Positions 1-7,155 of a stretch of 13,471 nt of DNA are shown here, one piece after another. The notes beneath the pieces were generated by a model that saw only the letters and a program-made list of their open reading frames with translations, did not search any database and was not told the origin of the DNA. A program made the translations under genes and the position numbers. The DNA is from Amylibacter sp. GTDB taxonomy: Bacteria; Pseudomonadota; Alphaproteobacteria; Rhodobacterales; Rhodobacteraceae. Every line of letters begins with the position of its first letter. Position 1 is the stretch's first letter. Location: assembly GCA_027083485.1 (NCBI GenBank), contig JALWOO010000701.1, forward strand, positions 1 to 13,471, given 5' to 3'.

Positions 1-550
1 TGTTCAGGCCGACGATCAAATTCTGGCCGATTTTACGCAGGAACTCGTGTTCGCGCATTTTTCCATCAAGGTAATGGCGCATCCGGTTGTGGGCAGGAAC
101 GCCCAGAACATTGGCAATACCCGGGTTGCGCAGGTCCATATCCATTAAAACCGTGCGGCTGTTTTCGCGCCTTGCGAGGCTTAATGCCAGATTCACAGCG
201 ACAAAAGTTTTCCCGCACCCGTCCGTGGGCGAGGTAATGGCAACACGGTTCCAGCCCTGTTCTTTGAGTGTGTGCAACAGTTTTGTACGCAATACATCAA
301 ATGCCGCCTGGGCCGGATGTTTTTGATCGCCGTTTAGAATCCGGTTTTTGCGCAGATGTGTATCGTCAAGGGTAACGGTTTCAAAGGCATCCCAGGGATC
401 ATGGGATACAATCACCGGCAGGTTTTTATAGGAAAACGGAGACGGCCCCCGACTGCGCCGCGATTGGGGCGGTGGCAAATCGGCCATTTTTGTGAGCCGC
501 TCGCTCCAGTCAGATGTGTTGTCCTCGGTCATAACCTCGATCGTATCCAT
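1..550 (-). CDS. CpsD/CapB-family tyrosine-protein kinase (BY-kinase), N-terminal part, cut by window edge
   Basis: Cytoplasmic P-loop kinase of the bacterial tyrosine kinase type, which normally pairs with a Wzz/GumC-like membrane co-polymerase to control polysaccharide chain length and export. The 183 residues visible start at ATG 550; the frame upstream reaches a TAA without another usual start. After about 80 residues of basic, Ser/Pro-rich leader comes the family's AFDVLRTKLL segment (83-92). It is followed by Walker A SPTDGCGKT (107-115) and Walker A' VLMDMDLRNP (134-143), the doubled aspartates being typical of BY-kinases rather than ordinary ParA. The Walker B region and C-terminal tyrosine cluster lie beyond base 1. 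No membrane segment is visible, so a separate activator subunit is expected. It begins 43 bp after the fusion gene with no strong ribosome site and is probably the distal gene of the same operon. A ParA-like partition ATPase is the alternative, less likely given the DVLRTKL segment and the locus. Confidence 0.85.
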   Translation of the reverse strand, partial: MDTIEVMTEDNTSDWSERLTKMADLPPPQSRRSRGPSPFSYKNLPVIVSHDPWDAFETVTLDDTHLRKNRILNGDQKHPAQAAFDVLRTKLLHTLKEQGWNRVAITSPTDGCGKTFVAVNLALSLARRENSRTVLMDMDLRNPGIANVLGVPAHNRMRHYLDGKMREHEFLRKIGQNLIVGLN

Positions 551-593
551 AGTTTTTCGTTTCTCAAACAGGAAAGATTTGTCTTAAGTATGG

Positions 594-2702
594 CTAGAAG
601 CCGAACAGGCCGGCTTTGGTGATGGCCTGTTGCACAAAATGCGTTCGGTCTTTGGTCGGGTGCCAATCCAGCACTTGTTTGCTGTGCTCGATGCGGAAAG
701 GCGAATAATGGGCGCGGGATTTCCAGTCGCGCAGGGATGGACGAATGACCCCCTGTCGGCGCAAGGCGTGTTTTTTCAGGACGGACTTCACCCCGTCCGC
801 CAGATACATCGCATGGAGCGAACCGGAACGGACCTGAATTTTTGCCCCGAGCGTTTCATGGATGGCATCAAAATAATCGCGCGCGGTCATCATGGGTTCA
901 CCAACAAGGTTGAAGGACTGGCCAACAGAGGCATCCACTTCCAGCATTTTGATCAACCCGTCGCAGACGTCTTCGATCAGGACAAACGGCAGGATGTTAT
1001 TGCCCTTGCCCCAGATGCGCACGGTGCCGGCTCCTTGCCAACGGCCAATGCCCCAATGTTGCAGTGGCCCGCCCGCACCAACCACGATACCGGGGCGGGC
1101 AATCACCAGCGGCAGCCCCTTTGTGCGGTGCATATCCATCAGGCGTTTTTCACATTCGGCCTTGGAGCGGGCATAAAGGTTGCGGTCGCTCATGTCGGCA
1201 TCAAATTCGGTGGCATCGGTGATTTCCACAGCCGGATCGGACATATCGAAAGAGGCAATCGTGCCGGTATAAATCAGACGTTTTACGCCCGTGTCCAAAG
1301 CAGCCTGTGCAATGGTCTCGCGCACGCCGACATCGTTTTGCAGACAAGCCTCCCATGTAGTGTCCACAGATTTCGCCAGATCATACACCGCGTCAATCCC
1401 CTGCATGGCGGCGCGCAGCCCTTCAGGGTCCTTGAGAGAGGTAGAAAACAGTTCCACATGATCGGCAATATCGTCAAACGGGCCGGATTTCCCCCGGCTC
1501 AGCACCCGCACATCGCGCCCGCTGTCCACCAGCGCGCGGGTCAGGTGACGACCGATAAAGCCGGTGCCGCCAATGACCAGAACGCTCGGTTCCGGTGTGC
1601 GGCTGGCCGGTTTGGCAGGGGCGGTCTCGCGGCCCTGATCCGGCATGAGCTGAATGGTGTCCTCGATTGCCTGCATCACGGTTTCGGCGGCATTGCCAGA
1701 ATATTTCGGGTCAATGTCCAGCCCGTTTGCCAGCGCATGATAAAAATTTTCCACCGTGCGGGCAAAGCTGACCCCATAGGCGGAATTGCGGTTCAGCGAA
1801 GCCACATGGCGGGCAAAATTGATAGTACCTTCGCGCAGATGCTCCCAGGCAAGGGACAGTTGGTAAACCAACGGGTTCAACACAATATCGGCGGCATTTT
1901 CACGGGCCACCACCAGCGTATCGGCAGCATAGTTCAGTTGTGCAATGCCGGATGATCCGCGCAGGGTGACACTTCGGTCGTCCATGGTTTCGGCCAGTGT
2001 TAGGTTGAAATTCAGATCGGTCTCACCGGCACGCGCCAGAATGCGAAAGCTTTGATGACGGGTGCCGCCACCGGACAATTCCACCGGCTTGCCCCTGTCC
2101 AGATGCCGGATTTCCACCGGCCCGAACAGATCAACCGCAAAGGCAAACAGATGCGGGGACAGTTCCAGCAACAGGTTTTTCGGCTCTTGCAACATCCACA
2201 GACCAAAGGGACCGGAACGCAACGGGGCGAGCGGGAAATTCCAGTTGAAATCGGCAGAGGCCACCTTGCCCAGCTCCCCCTTGTCAAAGGCGGATTTCAG
2301 GCGGTCATAGGCGGGCAGACCAAGGAAGTTATGGCCAACGCCGACTTGCTTGCCAGACTCTTTTGCGGCGTGGGTAATGGCCTTGGTTTCTTCCAGTGAC
2401 AGGGCAAAGGGTTTTTCGACAAAGCAATGCAACCCGCCTTGCAGGCATTGAACCGCCAGATCCTTGTGCAGATGTGGCGGGGTCAGGATATGTACGGCAT
2501 CGCAAACACCGGCGGCAATCATTTCATCAAGGGAGGTGTAAACAGCCGCACCATAAACAGCGGCCAATTCGCCGGCGGCACCGGCAGAGACATCGCAAAC
2601 AGCGGCCACATGGGCATTTTTGCTGGCTTTGATGGCGTCGCCATGCCAGCGGGCGATATATCCGGCCCCGACAAGGCCAACGCGGATGGATTGGTCTGAC
2701 AT
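594..2702 (-). CDS. Fusion protein: Gfo/Idh/MocA oxidoreductase plus extended-SDR NAD-dependent epimerase/dehydratase
   Basis: A 702-residue cytoplasmic protein, about twice the length of either family. The N-terminal half (about 1-352) is a Gfo/Idh/MocA dehydrogenase with the NAD(P) loop GAGYIA (12-17), the EKP motif (96-98) and a histidine-bearing LELSPHLF segment near 180-186 in the usual catalytic region. A Pro/Ala/Arg/Glu-rich linker (about 354-372) leads into a complete extended SDR: GGTGFIG nucleotide loop (378-384), a Ser/Thr segment TGTIASF, and the catalytic YARSK (Tyr510, Lys514). Both halves keep their key residues, so both should be active. The likely role is modification of a nucleotide sugar or lipid-linked sugar; the substrate cannot be read from sequence. 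I chose ATG 2702, which has AAGTGAG about 7 nt upstream; an in-frame GTG at 2714 would add four residues. It lies 35 bp after the GT2 gene, in line with operon transcription. No stop or frameshift interrupts the linker. Confidence 0.9.
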   Translation of the reverse strand: MSDQSIRVGLVGAGYIARWHGDAIKASKNAHVAAVCDVSAGAAGELAAVYGAAVYTSLDEMIAAGVCDAVHILTPPHLHKDLAVQCLQGGLHCFVEKPFALSLEETKAITHAAKESGKQVGVGHNFLGLPAYDRLKSAFDKGELGKVASADFNWNFPLAPLRSGPFGLWMLQEPKNLLLELSPHLFAFAVDLFGPVEIRHLDRGKPVELSGGGTRHQSFRILARAGETDLNFNLTLAETMDDRSVTLRGSSGIAQLNYAADTLVVARENAADIVLNPLVYQLSLAWEHLREGTINFARHVASLNRNSAYGVSFARTVENFYHALANGLDIDPKYSGNAAETVMQAIEDTIQLMPDQGRETAPAKPASRTPEPSVLVIGGTGFIGRHLTRALVDSGRDVRVLSRGKSGPFDDIADHVELFSTSLKDPEGLRAAMQGIDAVYDLAKSVDTTWEACLQNDVGVRETIAQAALDTGVKRLIYTGTIASFDMSDPAVEITDATEFDADMSDRNLYARSKAECEKRLMDMHRTKGLPLVIARPGIVVGAGGPLQHWGIGRWQGAGTVRIWGKGNNILPFVLIEDVCDGLIKMLEVDASVGQSFNLVGEPMMTARDYFDAIHETLGAKIQVRSGSLHAMYLADGVKSVLKKHALRRQGVIRPSLRDWKSRAHYSPFRIEHSKQVLDWHPTKDRTHFVQQAITKAGLFGF

Positions 2703-2726
2703 GTACACACTCACTTATTACGCAGA

Positions 2727-2736
2727 ATCACGTGAT
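2727..2736. repeat. Perfect 10-bp palindrome in the spacer between the GT2 and fusion genes
   Basis: ATCACGTGAT is a perfect inverted repeat without a loop in the 35 bp between the GT2 stop (2738) and the fusion-gene start (2702), in an A+T-rich stretch. It could be an operator for an internal promoter or chance; I find no good -35/-10 pair around it. Confidence 0.3.
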
Positions 2737-2737
2737 C

Positions 2738-3703
2738 TTATTTATACTCTATTATGTTCATTTTATGGCCCCGCAGGCGGCGCCACCAAAAGGTCACCAT
2801 TCCCTGAAAATTCGGGATCTTGGACAGCGTTATCAGCACCGCATGGCGCAGGGCCTCGCCTTTGGGGAGGCCTTCACGGTGCAGGCCCTGGGCAGTGCGG
2901 ATATAATTCAGGCCATAGATGGCCAGCACAGCCAGCGGAATCCACAGGGAAACCAGCGCCCCGACCAAGGCAACCAGCGGCAACAAACCGCCATAAAACA
3001 GCACCCTTTTGCGTTCGCGGATGAAATACTCCGGATGCAGAAAACCCACTTGCGCAAAGCCATGGCCCGACCGGACGGCGCGGCTCCACCATTGGGAAAA
3101 GCGGGTCATGGCGGCGTCATGGCGGGTCATCGGCAAGGGCAGGCGGCGCATTTTCCAGCCGGCCTTGCGGATGCGCACGCAAAATTCGTCGTCCTCGGCG
3201 GCAATGACCGTGGGGTCAAACCCGCCCACCTGATCAAAGGCGGCGCTGCGCACCATCATGTCGCCGCCACAGGTCAGGATATCACCGGCAGGCCGGTGCC
3301 ATTCAAAATCACACAGGGCGTTGTAAATACTGGCGTCACGGTGGATTTCCGACCGCCAACCGGTGACGATGCCCAGCGTGTTATCACGGGTCAATTCCTG
3401 TTCGCCCGCTGCCAGCCAACCATCCTGCAAGGTGCAATCCCCGTCCACGAATTGCACGAACTCGGGCAGATCACCGGCCTTGAGGGCCGCAAATCCGGCA
3501 CTGCGGGCGCGGGCGGCGGTAAAGGGTTGCGCGGGGTCCAGTTCGACGACCTCGGCCCCGATGGCGCGGGCGGCGGCAAGGCTGTTGTCGGTGGAGCCGC
3601 TGTCCACATAAACGATCCGCCCGGCCGCCCCCTGCATGGATTTGAGACAGGCAACCAGCCGCGCGCCTTCGTTGCGCCCGATGATAACGGCCCCGATCTT
3701 CAT
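2738..3703 (-). CDS. Glycosyltransferase family 2, membrane-associated
   Basis: Inverting GT-A glycosyltransferase of 321 residues that should transfer a sugar from a nucleotide donor to a growing polysaccharide intermediate at the inner membrane. Family signs are the N-terminal VIIGRNEGARL strand-loop (7-16), DSGSTDNS (34-41), the metal-binding DGD (87-89) and an acidic AAEDDEF motif (168-174) in the acceptor/catalytic region, followed by an amphipathic W/R-rich segment (205-212). One hydrophobic hairpin (about 235-268) near the C terminus suggests membrane anchoring. Its ATG overlaps the stop of the upstream GT4 gene as ATGA, with a GGGGAA ribosome site before it, so it is translationally coupled. 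The last dozen codons are noticeably A+T-rich compared with the rest of the gene. Donor and acceptor are unknown. Confidence 0.9.
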   Translation of the reverse strand: MKIGAVIIGRNEGARLVACLKSMQGAAGRIVYVDSGSTDNSLAAARAIGAEVVELDPAQPFTAARARSAGFAALKAGDLPEFVQFVDGDCTLQDGWLAAGEQELTRDNTLGIVTGWRSEIHRDASIYNALCDFEWHRPAGDILTCGGDMMVRSAAFDQVGGFDPTVIAAEDDEFCVRIRKAGWKMRRLPLPMTRHDAAMTRFSQWWSRAVRSGHGFAQVGFLHPEYFIRERKRVLFYGGLLPLVALVGALVSLWIPLAVLAIYGLNYIRTAQGLHREGLPKGEALRHAVLITLSKIPNFQGMVTFWWRRLRGHKMNIIEYK

Positions 3704-4953
3704 GGGCGTTTCCCCGGTTGCGGGGCGTTACCGGCATAGGCATGAAACAGCTGGGCCAGCCAGGCGGCCTCGCGGGTGGCTGTGTATTCACAGGCCACCT
3801 TGGCACGGCCCGTTTCTCCCATTTCATCGCGACGGGATTTATTCGCCAGCAACCCGATGATTGCCTGTGCCAAGGCATCCGCATCACCGGGGGGCACCAG
3901 TTCGCCGCTGACATGGTTTTCCACCAGTTCGGGAATGCCCGCCACCTGTGTTGTGACCACCGGCAAACGGGCGGCCATGGCCTCCATCAGCACCACGGGC
4001 ACGCCTTCGGCAAAGCTCGGCAGGACCAGCATATCGGCCTGTTGCAGCATTTGGGCAACTTCGGTTTGCGATTGATAGCCAAGGAATGCGACCTGTGTCA
4101 AATGCGCGGCCATGGTCTCAAGGCTGGCGCGGTCCGGCCCGTCACCGATCAGCGAAACTCTCAGGTCGGGAAACTCCTGCAACACCTGCGGCAAGGCGTC
4201 AAACAGCACCGGCAATCCCTTGACCGCTGCAAGCCGCCCGACAAACAGCAGATGCGGGGCGGGGTTGCCCCGTTCAGGGCGGGTGTCATAGCGTTCCGGT
4301 TCCACCCCGCAATGGACGATATGCAGTTTCGGCCAGTCGGCTGTACCGGAAAACGCCATCGCCTGCGAACGGCAAAAATCGCTGATACAGGCAACGAAAC
4401 GGGCGTGGCGGATTTTCAGATCCAGCCGCCAGCGGTGCGGTTCAAAAAAGATATCCGGCCCGTGCAGGGTAAAACTGTAAGGAATGCCGCTGACCGCACT
4501 GGCCAGCATGGCAACGGTACAACTGGCAGTGGCGATATGGTTGTGCAGATGCACCACGCCCCGTTTGCGCAGGTGATCGGCAAGAACCACGGCTTCGGCA
4601 AAATAGAACAGCTGATACAGATGCGCCCGCAGGCCGGGAGGGGCGCTCTGCCATGCCAGTTTCAGGCCCGCAAAATAGCGTTTGGGCGAACCGGTCATCG
4701 CCCGCAGATGGCTGCCGAGCAGGCGCAGCGGGTTCTTGGCGGCTTGCAGCACATAGAAGGTATTTTTCGCCTCGGTGCGCTGTTCCTCTCCGACCAGGTG
4801 TTCCACACCGGTTTTGCGGATCGAACTGGTTTCTACCGGCACTCCATGGCCACGTAGAGCCATGACCTCGCGCTGGATAAAGGTATCGGTCGCGCGCGGG
4901 TATTCGCCGGTCAGATAGGCCACAGGGCCGGAAAGCGGGGCTTGGCTAGTCAT
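3700..4953 (-). CDS. Glycosyltransferase family 4 (GT-B fold)
   Basis: Retaining glycosyltransferase of 417 residues. The N-terminal acceptor domain has the segment YLTGEYPRATDTFIQREV (13-30), common to exopolysaccharide GT4 enzymes related to the colanic-acid WcaL type. The C-terminal donor domain has LLFVGRLAAVKG (235-246), SLIGDGPD (267-274) and the E-x7-E motif with Glu316 and Glu324, followed by the usual VAGIPELV (337-344). I chose ATG 4953 rather than the upstream in-frame start at 4992: GGGGAT lies about 5 nt before 4953, the overlap with the preceding gene is then 8 nt, and the protein begins at the conserved first strand. Its stop overlaps the GT2 start by 4 nt. No signal peptide or membrane span is obvious, so it is probably a peripheral enzyme on the cytoplasmic face. 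Sugar specificity is not determined. Confidence 0.92.
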   Translation of the reverse strand: MTSQAPLSGPVAYLTGEYPRATDTFIQREVMALRGHGVPVETSSIRKTGVEHLVGEEQRTEAKNTFYVLQAAKNPLRLLGSHLRAMTGSPKRYFAGLKLAWQSAPPGLRAHLYQLFYFAEAVVLADHLRKRGVVHLHNHIATASCTVAMLASAVSGIPYSFTLHGPDIFFEPHRWRLDLKIRHARFVACISDFCRSQAMAFSGTADWPKLHIVHCGVEPERYDTRPERGNPAPHLLFVGRLAAVKGLPVLFDALPQVLQEFPDLRVSLIGDGPDRASLETMAAHLTQVAFLGYQSQTEVAQMLQQADMLVLPSFAEGVPVVLMEAMAARLPVVTTQVAGIPELVENHVSGELVPPGDADALAQAIIGLLANKSRRDEMGETGRAKVACEYTATREAAWLAQLFHAYAGNAPQPGKRP

Positions 4954-5890
4954 TTGATCCCCGGTTGACCGAACGGGACATGGCCTCGGCAAAGGGGATC
5001 AGCGGCGGCAGTTCGAGAGTGGTTTTCAGGCGGGTATTGGCATAATTCAACGGCATCAAACGGGCGCGGCAAATGGCGGGGCGTAGCAGGCCCGGTGCCC
5101 ATGGGAAAGCCCCGATAAAAGAGGCAAAAACCGCAAACAGCCGCCAGTTCACGGGAATGACTGTGCGGGGCCAGCCGCTGGCCTGCATGGCACGCACATA
5201 GGTGGCGCGGTCGGGCAGATCGTCATCGATCACGTTCAGCACCTCGACCCCTTGCACCGGAGTTTCAGCCGCAACAACCAATGCCATTGCCGCATTTTCC
5301 ACATAGCTGAGCGGGATTTTCCCCCGCCGCCCAAGACGCAACAATACTTTGCCAAAGCCCAACCCAAGATGCCCGTTCCACATACGATCCGGCCCGAAGG
5401 CGGCTCCGATGCGCAGAATATACCCGTTCAGGCCGGAGCCGCGCAGGAGTTGTTCCTGTTCCAGCTTGGCGCGGCAATAACAATCGCGCCGTTCCGGTAC
5501 GGTTTCAACAGGGGTGGTTTCATTCAGCATATCATGGGGGGAAAGGGCCATGGTGTCGTAAACGGCAATCGAGCTGGCCAGCACCAGCGTTGGCGGTTTT
5601 GCCTGTTGTTTCAGCTGCTCCAACAAGGCGGTAGTGGCGGCCACCGTATCGCGCTGCATTTGCGCAGGTGTGCCCGCAAGGGAGGCTGCCGTGTGGATCA
5701 CGGCGTCAACCTCTGGCAAAGGGTGCGTTTCGGTCAGATCGGTGTAGAGGGTTTCCACGCCGGCATCATCCGCCCATTGGTCGCGATCCTGACGCAACAC
5801 CGCCACTACCTGATGCCCGCGCGCGCGTGCGGTTGCTACGCAGTGGCGACCAATAAAACCGCCCGCGCCGGTGATCATTATTGTGCCCAT
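4946..5890 (-). CDS. NAD-dependent epimerase/dehydratase family protein (extended SDR)
   Basis: A 314-residue extended SDR with Rossmann motif GAGGFIG (8-14), catalytic Ser106/Ser107 in LASSIAVYD and the YxxxK pair Tyr138/Lys142 within YCRAK. Family members act on nucleotide sugars as 4-epimerases, reductases or dehydratases; the precise reaction is not readable here. The C-terminal third (about 245-280) is hydrophobic and proline-rich, as in several members that handle lipid-linked or poorly characterised sugars. Start ATG 5890 has GGAG 8 nt upstream and yields the normal first beta strand; a later in-frame ATG at 5878 would remove half of that strand. The gene overlaps the preceding Gfo/Idh/MocA gene by 13 nt in a different frame and the GT4 gene by 8 nt. 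The same family pair recurs as a single fused protein later in this operon. Confidence 0.88.
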   Translation of the reverse strand: MGTIMITGAGGFIGRHCVATARARGHQVVAVLRQDRDQWADDAGVETLYTDLTETHPLPEVDAVIHTAASLAGTPAQMQRDTVAATTALLEQLKQQAKPPTLVLASSIAVYDTMALSPHDMLNETTPVETVPERRDCYCRAKLEQEQLLRGSGLNGYILRIGAAFGPDRMWNGHLGLGFGKVLLRLGRRGKIPLSYVENAAMALVVAAETPVQGVEVLNVIDDDLPDRATYVRAMQASGWPRTVIPVNWRLFAVFASFIGAFPWAPGLLRPAICRARLMPLNYANTRLKTTLELPPLIPFAEAMSRSVNRGSND

Positions 5891-6996
5891 GGCATCGGCT
5901 CCATCTGTTCACATCGGGTTTGCATATCTTGCGCACCAGTATTGTCGCCCGCGTTTTGAATTGCCAGTGTTACCTCGTTTAAGTGGAGCGCAAAATCGCA
6001 AGACAACCGGCACGGGCGGCTTTCGCGCAGGGAATCGGCCATTTCCATCGGTCCCAGTGCGAAATTCATCGAGGCTGCGCCCCAGCGTCCGACTTTGGCA
6101 TGGGTCGGCCCTTTCAGGAGAATGCGTTTGGCGATGGGTGATTCCAGCAGACGGCGCCGGATCACCATGCGGCGCCGAAAGGTGACTTTGGCCCCGTTGT
6201 CCCATGCTTTGGCCACACCTAAAACACCCTTGTCGCCGATCACCCTGATCTGATGGTCATGGGGGGCGATGATCGAACAGGTCAGCCGCGCCACCATGCC
6301 GGTTTCAAAAAACAGGGTTGCCACGGAAAAATCGGGGGCGGCGTCGGGGGATTTATCGGGGATCAGACCGGCGCTGGCCGCCACCACCTGCCGGACCGGC
6401 CCGAAAATCGCGATCAGCCAACCAAGGTAATAGCCCGCATGCTCCAGCGTGCAACCTGTGTTGAATTCATCCTCCGCAGGCCATGGCGCGCCGGATTCGC
6501 TAATCCATTTGTCATAGGGGGCCTGCGGAATAAACCCGTCATCCAGTTCCGCATAAATCAGGCGCGGGGTACCGGCGACCCCGTCGCGAACGGCTTTGCC
6601 AAGGGTTTGCGCCGCTTCCCCCAGCACACTGCAAGGGGCCGACGCCAGCAACAGGTTTTTTCCCTCCGCCAACCTGTGCAGGGCAAAAGCATCGGCCATA
6701 TCGGTCGCCAGCGGTTTTTCCGAGTAGACGTGAAAACCGGCCATCAGGCAGGCATGGTTGATTTCATAATGGGCATGCGGGTTGGTCAGGTTCAGGATCA
6801 CGGCACCGGCAGGGGTGGCGGCGAACAGGTCGTCCAACGTATTGGCAGGTGTCAATTTCCAATAGTCGCAAAAGACTTTCAGGCGCTCAGGATCCTTGTC
6901 ATACACGGCCACCACCTGCGCATCGGGATATTGCGCGAGCGATCGCATATAAAGGTCGGCAACAAAGCCGCAGCCGATAATGGTGAATTCCGACAT
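5878..6996 (-). CDS. Gfo/Idh/MocA family oxidoreductase
   Basis: NAD(P)-dependent sugar oxidoreductase of 372 residues, the usual length for the family. The dinucleotide loop is GCGFVA (8-13), the acidic residue ending the second strand is in AVYDKD (30-35), and the hallmark EKP is at 93-95 in VYSEKPLAT. An APCSVLGEA segment (120-128) follows, and a Glu-His pair in GCTLEHAGYYLGW (181-193) lies in the catalytic helix. Such enzymes in polysaccharide loci oxidise or reduce nucleotide-sugar hydroxyls, for example at C3. It is the first gene of the left-hand operon, divergent from the GT26 gene; AGGGA lies about 5 nt before ATG 6996. Its stop lies inside the start region of the extended-SDR gene (13 nt overlap), pointing to coordinated production and perhaps sequential action. 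Confidence 0.9.
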   Translation of the reverse strand: MSEFTIIGCGFVADLYMRSLAQYPDAQVVAVYDKDPERLKVFCDYWKLTPANTLDDLFAATPAGAVILNLTNPHAHYEINHACLMAGFHVYSEKPLATDMADAFALHRLAEGKNLLLASAPCSVLGEAAQTLGKAVRDGVAGTPRLIYAELDDGFIPQAPYDKWISESGAPWPAEDEFNTGCTLEHAGYYLGWLIAIFGPVRQVVAASAGLIPDKSPDAAPDFSVATLFFETGMVARLTCSIIAPHDHQIRVIGDKGVLGVAKAWDNGAKVTFRRRMVIRRRLLESPIAKRILLKGPTHAKVGRWGAASMNFALGPMEMADSLRESRPCRLSCDFALHLNEVTLAIQNAGDNTGAQDMQTRCEQMEPMPWAQ

Positions 6997-7023
6997 ACTG
7001 TCCCTACTGACTAATTCCCGCGT

Positions 7024-7052
7024 TTATGCCGTGAAATTATGCAGCAATTATG
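7024..7052 (-). repeat. Spaced CATAA/CATAATT direct repeats upstream of the Gfo/Idh/MocA gene
   Basis: On the minus strand CATAATT occurs at 7052-7046 and again at 7041-7035, exactly 11 bp apart, and a shorter CATAA lies at 7028-7024, 13 bp further. One-turn spacing on the same DNA face is typical of regulator half-sites, but with A+T-rich words this short the pattern may be chance. Confidence 0.3.
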
Positions 7053-7065
7053 GCAGGTGACGCAA
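7035..7065 (-). promoter_or_regulatory. Candidate promoter for the left-hand (Gfo/Idh/MocA to kinase) operon
   Basis: On the minus strand TTGCGT (7065-7060) and CATAAT (7041-7036) are 18 bp apart, resembling a weak sigma-70 -35/-10 pair, with the ATG about 40 bp further on. The -10 lies in one copy of a CATAATT repeat whose other copy is exactly 11 bp upstream. This is the only substantial intergenic region before this operon. Assigned by eye; the -35 is a poor match. Confidence 0.3.
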
Positions 7066-7105
7066 AAGAAACCGGATAACGCTGCAATTTTGCCAAGTGG
7101 TGATG

Positions 7106-7111
7106 TATAAA
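7106..7111 (+). promoter_or_regulatory. Possible -10 element for the GT26 gene
   Basis: TATAAA lies 44 bp before the GTG start of the plus-strand glycosyltransferase gene, in the A+T-richer 6997-7155 spacer. I see no convincing -35 at 16-18 bp, so an activator would be needed or the start site lies elsewhere. Low-confidence assignment by eye. Confidence 0.18.
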
Positions 7112-7144
7112 CGGGGCATAACTGGTCGAATAGGCAATGGTATC

Positions 7145-7149
7145 GAGGG
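7145..7149 (+). promoter_or_regulatory. Ribosome binding site that fixes the GTG start of the GT26 gene
   Basis: GAGGG lies 6 nt before GTG 7156. The only nearby upstream ATG (7138) is in a different frame, so this site supports the GTG start. Confidence 0.6.
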
Positions 7150-7155
7150 CAAGCC

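Noticed and set aside
630..1955. A 441-codon plus-strand open frame opposite the fusion gene
   Set aside because: Same shadow composition (His, Gly, Gln and Arg rich), no ribosome site or recognisable motif; the minus strand holds a clear two-domain enzyme.
2732..3739. A 335-codon plus-strand open frame opposite the GT2 gene
   Set aside because: Antisense to a gene with complete GT2 motifs; low-complexity translation and no motif of its own.
3718..4857. A 379-codon plus-strand open frame opposite the GT4 gene
   Set aside because: Antisense shadow of a well-supported GT4 gene; no recognisable domain.
5627..5634. GGCGGTAG, the core of the ops/JUMPStart element recognised by RfaH in enterobacterial polysaccharide operons
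   Set aside because: It lies on the plus strand inside the minus-strand epimerase gene, not in a leader, and no plus-strand operon follows it.
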